Shown here: piece after piece, positions 8,006 to 18,944 of the stretch | Layout of the letters: each line of letters starts with the position of its first letter | Numbering within the stretch: position 1 is the stretch's first letter | Assembly (NCBI GenBank): GCA_023053575.1 | Contig: JAKZAP010000001.1 | Coordinates: 22,524,533 to 22,588,532, forward strand | Length of the DNA: 64,000 nucleotides | Source: Branchinecta lynchi | Taxonomy: Eukaryota > Arthropoda > Branchiopoda > Anostraca > Branchinectidae | Direction of reading: 5' to 3' | The notes under the pieces: model-generated | Told to the model about the DNA's origin: nothing | The model's database searches: none | The model's input: only the letters and a program-made list of their open reading frames with translations | Position numbers and translations under genes: made by a program

Positions 8006-8185
8006 TTGATTCCTACTTCATCTCGTGTGACACGCTTCGCAACATTATCTGACCCAGATAATTCCTTTACAGAATTTCCTACGTCATCTCGTGTGATGCG
8101 CTTCGCAACATTATCTAACCCATTAAAAATTCTTTACAGAATTTCCTACGTCATCTCGTGTGATGCGCTTCGTCATCTGATAACT
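7985..8185. repeat. Three-copy tandem duplication (about 63-70 bp) across the start of the 258-aa gene
   Basis: Three copies share CTTTACAGAATTT, then CTACGTCATCTCGTGTGATG and CGCTTCGCAACATTATCT. The first copy contains the start codon region of the 258-aa gene, so codons for FKNSVKES are repeated upstream without a start. Copies 2 and 3 are nearly identical, which indicates a recent duplication. Confidence 0.85.
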
Positions 8186-8377
8186 CGTGTGGTATATTTG
8201 ATATTTGCGTAATTTTTTGTTTCAGACGAAGCTATTCCTATCTACCTGGATATCCTTGTTTTTATCGCTAGAAAACTAAAAAATACTTACATTGGAAATT
8301 TTTTCTTTCTTCAACACCTTCTTAATCTCAACTTGTTTACAAATGTCTCCTTAACCAGATGCGCGACACTATATATA

Positions 8378-8390
8378 TTCGCGAATCTTC
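8378..8390. promoter_or_regulatory. Heat-shock-element-like site, three perfect pentamers
   Basis: TTCGCGAATCTTC is TTCnnGAAnnTTC, the minimal three-unit binding pattern of heat-shock factor. A TATATATA stretch (8370-8377) lies directly beside it. It sits in the divergent region between the 258-aa gene and the small 102-aa gene. Confidence 0.5.
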
Positions 8391-8428
8391 TCCGCCGAGT
8401 CTTGCTATCTGCTGGAGGTGACGCATCT

Positions 8429-8456
8429 AAATATTCGAGAATATTCGAGAATATTT
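8429..8456. promoter_or_regulatory. Extended heat-shock-element-like array, four perfect pentamers
   Basis: From 8434 the sequence reads TTC-ga-GAA-ta-TTC-ga-GAA, followed by ta-TTT and preceded by AAA-ta. This gives four perfect alternating half-sites with exact 2-nt spacing, flanked by two near-matches. It is bracketed by direct 10-bp repeats TGACGCATCT at 8419-8428 and 8461-8470. It lies about 95 bp upstream of the 102-aa gene. Response to heat-shock factor is inferred from the consensus only. Confidence 0.55.
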
Positions 8457-8514
8457 AGTATGACGCATCTCTCACACCACAGGTGTTACGATCTGCCGGT
8501 AATTAGGAGCTTTG

Positions 8515-8546
8515 GATTTTTATTTAATAAAATCATCCCCTAATAA
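8515..8546 (+). promoter_or_regulatory. Start-adjacent promoter-like motif of the 102-aa gene
   Basis: TTTTTATTTAATAAAATCAT is followed by CCCCTAATAAATGG, nearly identical to the motif before the core-protein gene on the other strand at 777-804. Confidence 0.5.
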
Positions 8547-8855
8547 ATGGAGTCCACAAAGGAAGTCTTGAATACAATCAGAATGAATAAATACAATGAG
8601 ACAATCAGGAAAGAAGAACTAGTTCTTGGATTGAAATATACTATTGTTAAAATGAGAATTGCTAAGACAAAATATGGTGATAAGTTGGTTGTAGTTATTA
8701 ATCATAATGACAAACCCTGTGATTTGTTTATAACACAGAAATATAATGCCATTGCTAACGAATTACTTTTAAAGAAAAATCTAGTTTTGCAACCGATTGT
8801 ACGCGAAAACAAGAACAAAGAAACATATGTGGATTTAGAACTGTTTACTCAGTAA
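8547..8855 (+). CDS. Small lysine-rich Polinton protein, possible OB-fold DNA-binding protein
   Basis: A 102-aa protein with the segment LGLKYTIVKMRIAKTKYGDK followed by LVVVINHNDKPCDLFI. Short proteins with a 'L..Y.I......TKYG..vvv.l......fl' pattern occur in Polinton-type elements, and their predicted beta-rich make-up suits an OB-fold, single-stranded-DNA-binding role. That role is inference; there is no catalytic motif. It is the last gene of the element that I can see on the right. It has its own TAAATG-type start motif and the heat-shock-element-like array just upstream. Confidence 0.6.
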   Translation: MESTKEVLNTIRMNKYNETIRKEELVLGLKYTIVKMRIAKTKYGDKLVVVINHNDKPCDLFITQKYNAIANELLLKKNLVLQPIVRENKNKETYVDLELFTQ

Positions 8856-9430
8856 TATTTGAATAAAAAAATGAAAAATGTAAAAAAAAAGAAGTAGTAG
8901 TATATTGTAGTATTTTATATGTAGTAAAGGGTAATATTCTCATTTCTTGTATCCTTTATTTTGGAAGTAAGAAAATAAAAATGTTCTTAAAAAAGGGGAT
9001 AATTTGGTAAAAAGGATGTTAAAATTTAAGAAATTGATGTTAAAATGGGGTTTTGAAATTGGGGGGATGGTGAGCTAGAACCCCCTTTATATAACTACTG
9101 TTCTTACTATCCCCATTCGACCATGAAGTCCCGCCGGTTCGCGTTTCTCCCAGATGGAACAACCGTTGAGACAACGGGTGTGTTTCAACCTCCTGCTAGG
9201 GTGACTGACTACCCACAGTGGCTAACTTCTCCCTAAGCCAACCAGGCAGCTGTCTAGGCCCTAGCCTCCAAAGGGATTGGCCAGGGTAAGGGATTGATGT
9301 GAAAATTATGAGGTGTAAAAAGTATAATTGGTACTTGTCAATTTCATTTCTATTTGTCTGCTTCTCTATTTTAAGTTAAAGTACGATAACTAAATAGAAA
9401 TTAAAGCAAATTTTGCTAAATTACCAAAAA
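8856..9430. other. Right flank of the Polinton, possible terminal repeat region
   Basis: No gene is seen. The first 200 bp are very A/G-rich. The stretch 9100-9290 is abruptly GC-richer and non-coding (CCATGAAGTCCCGCCGGTTC and following). The element's right terminal inverted repeat should lie somewhere here, but it cannot be fixed because the left terminus is outside the window. Confidence 0.4.
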
Positions 9431-12021
9431 GGGGGCCTCGACTCTTTTAACTGTCTAGGGGTGCTGGATCCGACGACCCATATCATAAATAGCTACGATG
9501 CGCGTTCCAGCCTGTAACAGCTGCGACTTACTACAGATACAGAAAAGGGTCCAGGACACGGCCGTATCCAGGGGGGGGGTAGGGGGTTGACCCCCCCCCC
9601 CCCGAAACACAAAAAAATCATAATTCCCTCTGATCCATGTCAATTTTGTACTTTTTTGTTCGACCCGCAGGCAAAAAAAAAACCCGAAAGGCAACCCCCC
9701 CCCCCCCCAAAATAAATTCCATGATACGGGCCTGGTCCAGGACTCCTGCCCTTCAACTGAGACCTCTTTTTTGTAGGCTACCTGAAGTGTTTCCCCCTAG
9801 TCAAGATTTTCTTTTTCGGGTATCGGTCTATCGCTAACTAAACTTTGAATAATGGAGCATTACGTTGTGTATCTTGAATGCTACCATCTCGCATCAAGAT
9901 TAGTCGATTCTCGATTCCTTTCAGTTTATGATGTGATCAGTGGAACTTCGTAATCAATAGAGCAGACCCGTCGTCCCAAATCACACGAAGGGATTTAACT
10001 GCACGTTATAAAGGCATAAACTGATAAGTGGCGAGTTTGCAAATGAGGTCTGGTCTGCATAATTTGCAAATTTGCAGTCACTTCGCTCGCATGTGCAAAA
10101 AGTAGCTGGCTTCGATGATCGACGAATTTTGGATGGACAGATCATATAAATTAGTCACGGATTTCGGTTCGAAGTTTTTTCTGGGCTACTGGAAATAGTT
10201 GGGTTGAGAAGATGCGGGTAGTCTAGTCTTGTCGCGCACACGTTTCCTGTCTGAAGAATTTTGCATAGGATGAAAGGTCAAGGATGCAGGCAGGCTAGTA
10301 TCCAAGTTTTTTTTTTGGGGGGGGGGGTGCCTGGGGCCGGACACCAAAGACATAGATAGACCTGGATGCAGGCTGAGATTTCTATTTGGGTTCTGGGTAG
10401 GTTGGGCTGAGAGCTAAAGACTCGTGTGAGATTCCTTGTGAGCTTCCTCTACTACTTAAAGGACCTGTCGTACCTACGATCCCAATTCAACCTACTTTCC
10501 ATTGATTCGTAAGCCCGGAGACCCGAATTTCGTATATTACACACTAATGACACTGACAGATCGTCACACTTGCCGCGTTTATCTATTTTCCGTGCATATC
10601 ATGCTTTCGATGACGGTTCGGGTATCATACTGTTGATGCGTAAAACCTGTTATCTGCATTTTGCCGTGTTCTTGCTAGCAATCATTGGGCCTGGAAAAAT
10701 GCTTATAACACCCGTATAACACTGTATTTAACTTTGGGCATTGGAACTGAAACAGTAAATAGTGCGAGGTGGGATTTAAGGTTCACTGAAAAGCAGCTCT
10801 CCAATGGGGTAACAACTCCCAAAAGTGAGTGTGCCCGAAGTATCTCCAGTTGTGCTACCGAAGTCACCATTTTTGTAAAAATTGGTTCAGCGTGCCCGAC
10901 TCCCAGGTAAACATTGTGCCAGACTCCCCGGTACACGATTTGCCCGACAGTTGCAACCCTTCGCAATCCTCTTTCTTCACCTGCTATTTCAGAAACTCAG
11001 GTTGCTGCCCTTCTTCGACGTTAGTTTCCCACATTGCAAAAGGTTAGGAAGGAAATTGACCCCTTCCCTGGAAGGATTCCCGAATATACAAATAGAGGCA
11101 CGAGTCAGTTTGAAGACCCGAGGCAGCAAATTGATTTGTGGACAGGAGGCAATTTTCTGCCTTTATCTTTACTTTAATTTTTATTCATTTATATGTAGGT
11201 GTGTAAAAATGTGGTCATCCTAGGATGTATTTTCTGCTTATGAGAAGCGGCATTGAGGAAGATGTAAAATAAATGTGGCGTGTCTTACAATAAAGGGGTT
11301 AATTTGCTACCTCGCATAGGTGGCAGATAGATCGCACCAAAATCCAGTATATGTAGTGCGAAATTTTGTGCAGTACGACACTTATCCATTCAGAATATTT
11401 TCAGGCTATAATTTTAGGTTTGCGAAGGCCCTTTACGTAAGACGAGATACTCGTCTCTTTTTGTCTCGTATCACCCTGACTTTGCCGATTTTTATTGAAC
11501 TCGTGGGATGATGGGGTCGATAAATTGTTTACCTCCTTTCCAAACTTGATACGCAGTACCTCTTCGTTTGCGTAGGCAGATGTTCGTTGCGCAACTGAAG
11601 GCATCCGTACTTCGTAGGGCTGGAATCTGGCGTGACAAAATGCTTTTATTAGCTACGGCTTGGATTGATTCTTTTTACTGAGGCTGTAAAACAAACCATA
11701 TTGGTTTACGATTTCACCACTTGGGAGGATTTTTGGTAAACCCCTACCCTTGTCAATTGGGCCTGGTGTTCGTCAGTCTGTCTTCACTCGTGTCCCTTGG
11801 TTGTGGTCATGCTTTATAGCGTTGTCTTTGGAAATGTGAGATGGGTCAGTGAATCTTTTGAATCGGTCTTTTCCAGCGCCCCCTTTATGTGTTGACACGC
11901 GCGGTTTATATTTGTCAGTTGTTTCTTTTGACCTGAGATGGGGGAGAGGTCGTTACCTCTGTCGGGCAAACCCCGCTCTTTCCTGGCGTGGGGCCGGCGT
12001 TTTCTGTCGGGCGGTCGCCAG
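9431..12021. other. Gene-free stretch with repeat debris
   Basis: G/C homopolymer tracts at about 9568-9603 and 9694-9710, with CAGGGG-like ends, look like decayed hAT-type MITEs. A further G-run is at about 10318-10327. A TTAA-bounded MITE occupies 10456-10779. No coding exon is convincing. Confidence 0.5.
10456..10779. mobile_element. TTAA-bounded MITE, family A (copy 1)
   Basis: This 324-bp segment is bounded by TTAA at both ends (TTAAAGGACCTGTCG at the left, GTGCGAGGTGGGATTTAA at the right). It shares its right end and interior (GGAGACCCGAATTT) with copies at 18022-18407 and 28191-28972. TTAA targets are typical of piggyBac-type transposases (family knowledge). Confidence 0.7.
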
Positions 12022-12606
12022 GAATCACTCTCAGTTGATGTGGATAAAATTGATCATGCTGGTTGTGACAATAACATGAGGGTTAGGGCGGCTGTTGGAT
12101 TAAGTGATCCTGATGAGGTGTTGTTAGGAAGCGCCAGCGGTTTGGATATTGGACTCAAGGAGCAGGAAGTCAACTTTGCCCTCGAGTCGGATGGAAGTGG
12201 TGTGGATTTGAGTTCCTTGGTCGAGAAGATCTTGGAAGATGAGGAGCTGCGACGGAGTTCTCTACCGGATTTTAGCAGAGAGGATCCCCACGGGATCAAT
12301 GCTCAGGAGCTTCTCTCGACGGCACTCAGCCGAATTCCCGGGATTGCTGATGTCGGGGATCAGTCCGAGGAGTCTAGTGAGAAGTCGAGTCAGTGTAGTC
12401 TCTGCTGCCGGTTCAGGACGGCGAAAAATCAGTTTGCGCAGACCTACAGAGAGACGAGGTCGAGCGAGGATGAAGTGGACTCCGGCTCGGAGTGTGAGTC
12501 GCAGAACTTGGACTCGAGTGAAGGCGAGGTGTCTTGTGACGAGTCGAGTGATGGGTTTGATGCAGATGATGAAGATGAAGAAGATTTCCATGTTGATTGT
12601 GACTGG
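12022..12606 (+). CDS. Candidate acidic/serine-rich exon, possibly upstream exon of the KAT6-like gene
   Basis: An open frame of 195 codons with markedly higher GC than its surroundings ends at a good donor (GACTGG|GTAAGC) in phase 0. A possible acceptor CGCCAG precedes 12022, although its polypyrimidine tract is weak; translation could instead begin at an ATG at 11938 or 12076. The peptide has a helical part (LSSLVEKILEDEELRRSSLP), a Cys pair (SQCSLCC) and a long acidic Ser/Asp/Glu tail ending EDFHVDCDW. Its phase fits the next exon at 17534, and an acidic linker before the PHD fingers would suit KAT6. I do not recognise the sequence, and a transposon-derived exon is the alternative. Confidence 0.4.
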
Positions 12607-15600
12607 GTAAGCAATCTCGTCTCTTTGTTTCATTGGCCTGTCTCTTGGGAAGCAGTATTTTTTAATGGGAAACCTCGGATGGAATATGGGCGAAGGAGAA
12701 GAAAGGCAACATACAAAAGAAGTCATGTAAACACATTTCTTAAACAGTAACTGCGCACTGGTTAGTAACAATAATTTTTCGGGTAAGGTATATATTTGTT
12801 TTTGTGACTGTTGGAGAAGGTTAGATGACGATGGAAGGCTTGATCGCTAGACTGATGACTACAGTCATTCTAGGGTGTATGTTTGAACCAAGTGATCCTT
12901 CTTTAGGTGCTTTGACCTACAAACATGTTTCATCGACAGAGGCAGAGAGATAGACGAAGCTCAAAGTCTTAAAGGACCTTGCTTATTTTACCTTTTGTCT
13001 GATCGCTAGCTCCCTTAAGGAATAACAAGCTACTGAAATCCTCACCTTTCGTCATTGTTTCGTTTTGTACCTACGACTTTTTAGAGCCTTTTCTGCTTTG
13101 CCGAATTTTGCCACTCACGAACACAAATTTCGACGAAAGCTTCAAGGTTCGCCGACAACTCTTCACATATAAGGAAACGAGACGCTCCAGAGTGTTGCTT
13201 TTCATTTTGGAAGACACGGTAAAACATCAAGTCGATATTCTGTTTTGGTCTTCTTTTCTTTTACTTGGTTTCCCAACTTTTTGACATGGCGCATTCAGTT
13301 TTCAAACATTTTGCGTCCACCCGCCGCATCGGAGAGCGGACAGGCTGGACAAAGTAAAAGAGCTAACAAGAACATCGCTTATACAACGTGGCAAGCAATG
13401 GTATTATCGAAGAACGATATTTCTGAGCCGTTTCATCGTGAAAGATCATTTCTAGTAAGAGTTGTCCTTTAACAGTTTAGGGAGAGATTGGGAGGATGTA
13501 ACACGAAGGAGAAGCTGAGGACAAATGGAGCAGTCTAGGCAGCCTATTGGCAAAACGCATCTGCAATGCTTCATCTTTAACCTATCCGTGAGATGCTAGC
13601 GAATTCATGAACGAAGGGTTATCCACTTCTGGCCTCTACCGATTAGAAGGCCTACCTAAGGGTTGCCGACTTTTCACCCTTCACCCTTTCCCAGGGCAGC
13701 AACCGAAGCCAGCGGTGCCAGAAAAATTAGGCCATTCGTCTTTCAGGGCTCGAAATATGCAGATTTTTATATTTTAACACGGGACAATCGGTGCCAGCAC
13801 CGGGGACCTGAATTACACCAGTATTGAGAGTGGGCGACCCCTCTTTTTACATCCTGGCCTCACCTGGAGCTCGCCGGCTTAGAGGGGCTACCGATCGACA
13901 CATCGTGTGCACCCTCAGACCCTCGCTCAGACCGGTTACCGCCAGAGTCATTCTGGAATTTCCTCCTATACTTTCTATCATGATCGTACCTCCAGATAGT
14001 TGGTTCATTTGATGAGTCACTACTACTAAAGAGAGGGGTGACTTGCGTGAGAGGGTGAGTGGCCAGGTGCTAAAATTTGTTACTTTTTTTTAGAGGGAGA
14101 GGAACGGAGAATTCGGGGAAAAAGCGACACAAGACATACAAGAGAGGACTGGGTTGATGGGGTGGGCCGACGGTTGTTATAAAAAAGCTGAAAAATGAAC
14201 TTCTTTAGAATTTATGATGGTGCCAACAATCCGGGAAAAGAATTCTATTCTGCCACCTCTAACTTTATGTTCCGTGCATGAGTGGGCGAAGAAGGTCTAG
14301 AACCTCAGCTAGAACTCGTACAGAATTAGTAAAGCGAGTTCAGAGGGAAAAGTTGAAGACAAAAAGATTAGTGTCAGATAGTCGATGAGCGAGCGCGTCT
14401 CCATTGCGACCCCAAACCAGAAAACCAATAACAAACAAATCCCTCATAGAACATATTCTCTGCAAAGTGGAAAGGTAAAATACCGTTTGTTTTTATCTGA
14501 GACATCATTTGGTTACTGATTCATCATAATAATCTCACCTCTCCGTGTCACGTGTCAAACTCAGTGTTGTTGGAGATGAGCCCCAAGGCCAAGTCAATAA
14601 CGACAGGGACGGGACGCAACATGCCCTCAGGGGGGATCGAGACATCAGTGTGATATATTTGTTGATTGTGCATGTGGTCTCCCTATCCGGCGATGCGCGC
14701 TTCTTTTAGGGTGTACTAATTCTGTTACTATTAATGTCAGCTATATTAGGTTTATCCAGGAATTTCTAATAAAACTAATACTATGCACAAATATAGGACA
14801 TGGGCCTCTACAGAAGTTCGTGTAAAGCGTTGTTCGTTGTACATTCTGTCATTGTACAGACTGTCGAAGGAATTCTTGAAGACATTGGGGTAGATGGAGT
14901 TGTGTGAGGGGGTGCTCACTTGCTGAGCACCACTGTACAGCCTTCCGTGGGCACCAATTGGGCTCTTACTATACAACTATTTTCGGAGTTTGCACCCCCC
15001 TTGGAAATGTATAGACGCTACGACACTTCACCTGCTTTTAACCAGCCATGTGCAGCGCTAATACCCTCTTCTCTTGCAAAAAGATGCTGCACTAAATCAG
15101 AACATAGTATTATCATTTTCTCAGTCGTTCACGGCTACCGAGCGCCTTAAACCCACAGCGGCTCGTTCATTCTAGCCTAGCTTTATATGTTCTTATTTAA
15201 AATCCTTATCAAAATCTGGACATACTAGTCCTATTCCAGTCTCCGGCTTCTGCATGAAACAAATCTAGCCTTCTTGCGGCTTACCGTGTCAGGGATGAAG
15301 CATTCTTGCCCCACAGGATTATTTCGAGCAAGGACAGAGATAAAAATGTAAGTAGATATTGAAAAGATTCTCAAGAATGAACTTATATTATATGCTGATA
15401 TTGAAAATTCACATATTACATTGAATATTATCCAGTGATGTTTCGTTGTGCTTATGGAAGTAAATTAAGAAGCCGCTGCTCACACTCACAAAAGTAAGCA
15501 TTCCCAGCGGAGGTTTTCGTAATACTGTTTTCTGTTCAGGACTATATTTTAGACAAGGTCCATTTCTGAAGTTTTCCGTAAGCGACCGGTGAAATCCCCT

Positions 15601-17533
15601 GACGTTTTCTTGCAGCTATTTCAAGAGCTTGACTATTTTCATTACCTGCTTGTGGTTTGTCGGTTTCGCCGCCGCCTGTCTGTGTGCCACCGGTGGTGGC
15701 TCGGCTTTGTCAGTATCATAATTTTCTATGGATAATTGTTCACACTGTCGAGTTAGCGAGCAATCCCTCTGTCTCAGATCGATAACGGGCGCTCCAAATT
15801 AGCGGAACTGAGATAGTACACAGATGTTTAGTAAACAAAGTATATTTGGCCAATACGTGGTTCAGAGAAGTACTTTTCAGCACTGGCTGGTACAGTATCA
15901 CGAAATCGGAACTCCGGTTTCTGACATTAAGGTCATTTAAGTCAGATTTAAAAAATAACGACTTCGACTCTATGAAGAAATGGCGCTATGGACAAATCAG
16001 CTAAGATAAACTACAGCGATATTTCGTCCGTTTTCGGCAAGGGTCCGCTTCAGGCTGTTGATAGAAGGAATGAACTGATTTCACCAAAAGTATAAATCAT
16101 GTGTGACTCGCAGTCAGTTTTGGCTGAAGGAGTACTGATCAGGCTTCGTTTTTGTCGAGGGGTTGAGCACCCTTGATTTTAGTGTACAGCAAGTGCCCGG
16201 TGCCGAGGTGACCGGCCGGTTCCGTTGCCACGTGTTATAGCATTAAATTAGACATGTTTAGAAGCGTTTGAAAGATGTCGGTTGGTGCCGAGAAAGAGTG
16301 TACGGGAGGTGCCGGGGTGTGTGTAACCCATCGGTTTATGTTTTTGTGGCCCAGGTCAATACATCTTTGAAAGTCCCTCGGGCGAATACTAAAATACGAA
16401 TACTTTCTTAGGGATCTATATAACAAATCATTCCGGTGGCTTCATATTAGTTCATCCCGGGAACTGCAGTGCCTCGTGTATGTGTGTGGTAAGCACAGCT
16501 TAATAACCCTTGGTTATTAAGCTGTGGTGGTAAGTGTGTGAAGTTCGGAATCATGGAAATGAGAATAGATGGAGCCGTTAGTGACGAAGTAATAGAGACC
16601 AGTAAAATAAGTAAGACGAGTTCGATGGGCCATATTTGCGGCACTACTACGGCTCGTGATGCCCCTGCACTGAAGCACGTCTCCAGAAAACAGGGATAGT
16701 TGTGTACTCGACTCGTTTATGGATGAATGGTTTTATTTACCCACAGACAAATGGGGTATAGCGGAAATGAAAGAAAATAGAAGAAAAGAAGAATCACACT
16801 AGCCTAATAAACAAAGAGCAAGAAAAAATAGCCTACCTGGTACAGGCTGTGCTAGGGACCCAGCGACTGCAGAAACTTTTTCTTTGGAAGTTAACGACGT
16901 CCTTGGGCTCGAGAACAACTAATTTTTTTTTACAGAATTGAAGGATTTCTCGTTCAAAGAGGTACTCCGAGCAGAAACTTGGCTAACTTGAAATATATTA
17001 CTCTTTTCTTTTCCTTTTCCTTTCTTTTCCTTTAGTATAGAAAGTACCCAAATGGAGACAGAGCATGATTTATATTCAGGTTGTTTTAACCCGCTAAATG
17101 TAATGGTTGACATATTTAGTGCCAATTCGGCGCTACGACTTGTATCAATAAAACTATATCTATCTATCCACAATAACTAGAGCGGCATAAAAAGTGGGCT
17201 CAAATCCATCTGTTAAAGTTCACGTTCATCCTGGATAGAATACCACGCGATTTTCGAATTTTTTCCAAATAGTATCTGTACTTATCCTTTTTTCCGGAAA
17301 TACCTGAAGAGCTAATGACGTCATTGTCTGTTTTGTACAAACAACAATTCCATCTTAGCACATGCAACTCATTCTTTGTGTTATATTTGGCAAGTTTTTG
17401 AAAAACTAGTATTGATTTTTTTTTTTTAGAATTGATATTTTGAAATTAGTGTTAATGTGAAGGATAGCCATAAACTCGGCTTGACCGTTGTATCGGTTTT
17501 GAGAATAAATTGAATTGAATTGAAATATTTCAG
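12607..17533. other. Gene-free stretch (intron if the 12022 exon is real) with MITE copies
   Basis: No exon is convincing. Segment 14905-15000 (GGGGGTGCTCACTTGCTGAG ... TTTTCGGAGTTTGCACCCCC) is homologous to 29415-29515. Segment 16156-16334 is a complete but decayed member of the GGTGCC minisatellite-bearing family. A TTTTTCATTTTGG-containing stretch near 13140-13210 resembles 60960-61040. Confidence 0.45.
16156..16334. mobile_element. Short GC-rich repeat element, unexpanded member
   Basis: The left end CGAGGGGTTGAGCACCC runs into GTACAGCAAGTGCCCGGTGCC. The right end is GTACGGGAGGTGCCGGGGTG, then TGTGTAACCCATCGG. These match the ends found beside the arrays at 18945-19168 and 23509-23631, but here only one or two GGTGCC units are present. 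Confidence 0.55.
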
Positions 17534-17746
17534 GCCCCAGTGACGACACAAGTGTGCTGCGAATGTCTTGGAACCGCCCGTTCAAACGCCCAATCACAGC
17601 CTGAGGGTCTCGTTTCTTGCGCTGAATGCGGGACCTCTGCCCACCCCTCCTGCCTCAAAGGGGATCTTGGGACCAAGAGGGGAGATGGCAAATGGCTCTG
17701 CTCTGAGTGCAGGCCCTGCGCAGTCTGCCATGGTAGAACGGAAGTG
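17534..17746 (+). CDS. KAT6: KAT6-like gene, exon with PHD finger 1 and start of PHD finger 2
   Basis: The exon lies between acceptor ATATTTCAG and donor GAAGTG|GTACGT and is 71 codons long, phase 0 at both ends. It encodes VCCECLGT, LVSCAECGTSAHPSCLK and WLCSECRPC, the C4HC3 ligands of a PHD finger. The adjoining CAVCHG supplies the first Cys pair of the second finger. In KAT6A/KAT6B this double PHD finger reads acetylated or acylated histone H3 tails and directs the acetyltransferase to chromatin. The order ICSFCLGT...ISCADCG...HPSCLK of the vertebrate protein is clearly recognisable. The preceding exon is uncertain. Confidence 0.9.
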
Positions 17747-18021
17747 GTACGTGTGCTTTCTATCTTTTTAAAGTCCCCCAGTGCCTCATTATCAACAGTT
17801 GTGACAGATTACCTGCTTCCCAGATAATGGAGGTTTTGCACTGTCTCTGGAGTAGAAAGGGAAAGTTTCCATGTTCAGCTCGTTCAAGTTTGACTGCTCT
17901 CCCAGCTTACTCCAATCAAACTCTTTATTTGTTTGGATTGCTAAAGATCTAAGGTTGTTTCCAATAAATTTCTCTTCGGAAACTTCAGACGGCCTGAAAT
18001 GTGGTAATCCACAGTTTTCCC

Positions 18022-18407
18022 TTAAAGGACCCCTCGCACTATTTACTCTTCAACTTACAGTATTTAAAATATTTGAATACTTTAAAAATAAGTTGTGCTT
18101 TCAACAAATAACCCACGGTTTTTGCTGTTATAAGTCTTTTCCAAAACCCGTTAACTTAGAGCGAAAACAGGGAAACAATCTACATAACCGGTTTTTCTTA
18201 TGGAAAAATTTCTCGCAGACAGCCGTGGACAGCGTGATACACATCGAAGAAAGCAAAGTACGGCAATTGAGAAAATCAGCGTGGGGGATTAGGGGGGGGG
18301 GGGGGTTATAATGTACCGTACGAAATTTGGGTCTCAGGGTCTAGAAGTATATGGAGTGATCATGGAAGTAGGTTGCGTTAGTATTATAGGTAAGACAGGT
18401 CCTTTAA
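18022..18407. mobile_element. TTAA-bounded MITE, family A (copy 2)
   Basis: This 386-bp copy begins TTAAAGGACCCCTCGCACTA and ends GACAGGTCCTTTAA. It is inverted relative to the 10456 copy, and its interior contains the reverse complement of the GGAGACCCGAATTT motif. Confidence 0.7.
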
Positions 18408-18944
18408 GTTTTCGTGGGGTACCGTCGCCTTGGAACGGGAATAAATTGGGGATTTTTGTAAGATTGTCTTGTTACCCGGGGGTTGGGAGTGGTAGCTGTT
18501 CTTTTTGTCTCTCATTTTGGATGTCGAGTTACTGATAATAAGTACTAATAGTTTGAGGATTGCAAGGTTTTACTTCCAACCGTGTGCTTTTTGACTTATC
18601 ATTACTTCAGATCCAATTATGGATTTAGAGCGATTCAGCTGAACTCATCGTTGGAACATTTAATTATTTGTTTCCTTTGAGAGTCGTATTTGGCCATCGG
18701 AATAGTGTTACAAGACACACTTTCGACAGAAGGATGTGAGGTTTCAACAGACAACACCTCGGATGTTATCTGTTGTCGTGAAAAATGTTATGCATAACAA
18801 GCATTGCCAGGAAGAGCCGAAAAGTCGCCAAAAAGGATCTGCTGAATTTTCAGATACCATGACGAAAAACAAAAAAAGTCACCAGATGCTTTTTTGGCGA
18901 TTGTTCGGCCCGAGGGGATGCCCACTCAGTTTTTGGGTGCACAG

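Noticed and set aside
9300..9430. Exact right terminus of the Polinton
   Set aside because: AGTATAATTGG-like sequence near 9319 might be a terminus, but without the left end no inverted repeat or target duplication can be shown.
11938..12750. Reading the 12-kb frame as a piggyBac transposase N-terminus
   Set aside because: The acidic Ser/Asp composition is reminiscent, but no catalytic region follows on either strand.
8856..17533. N-terminal H15-type domain exon of the KAT6-like gene
   Set aside because: I searched the plus strand for a WILEAI-like or winged-helix-coding stretch with splice sites and found none; it may lie elsewhere or be absent.
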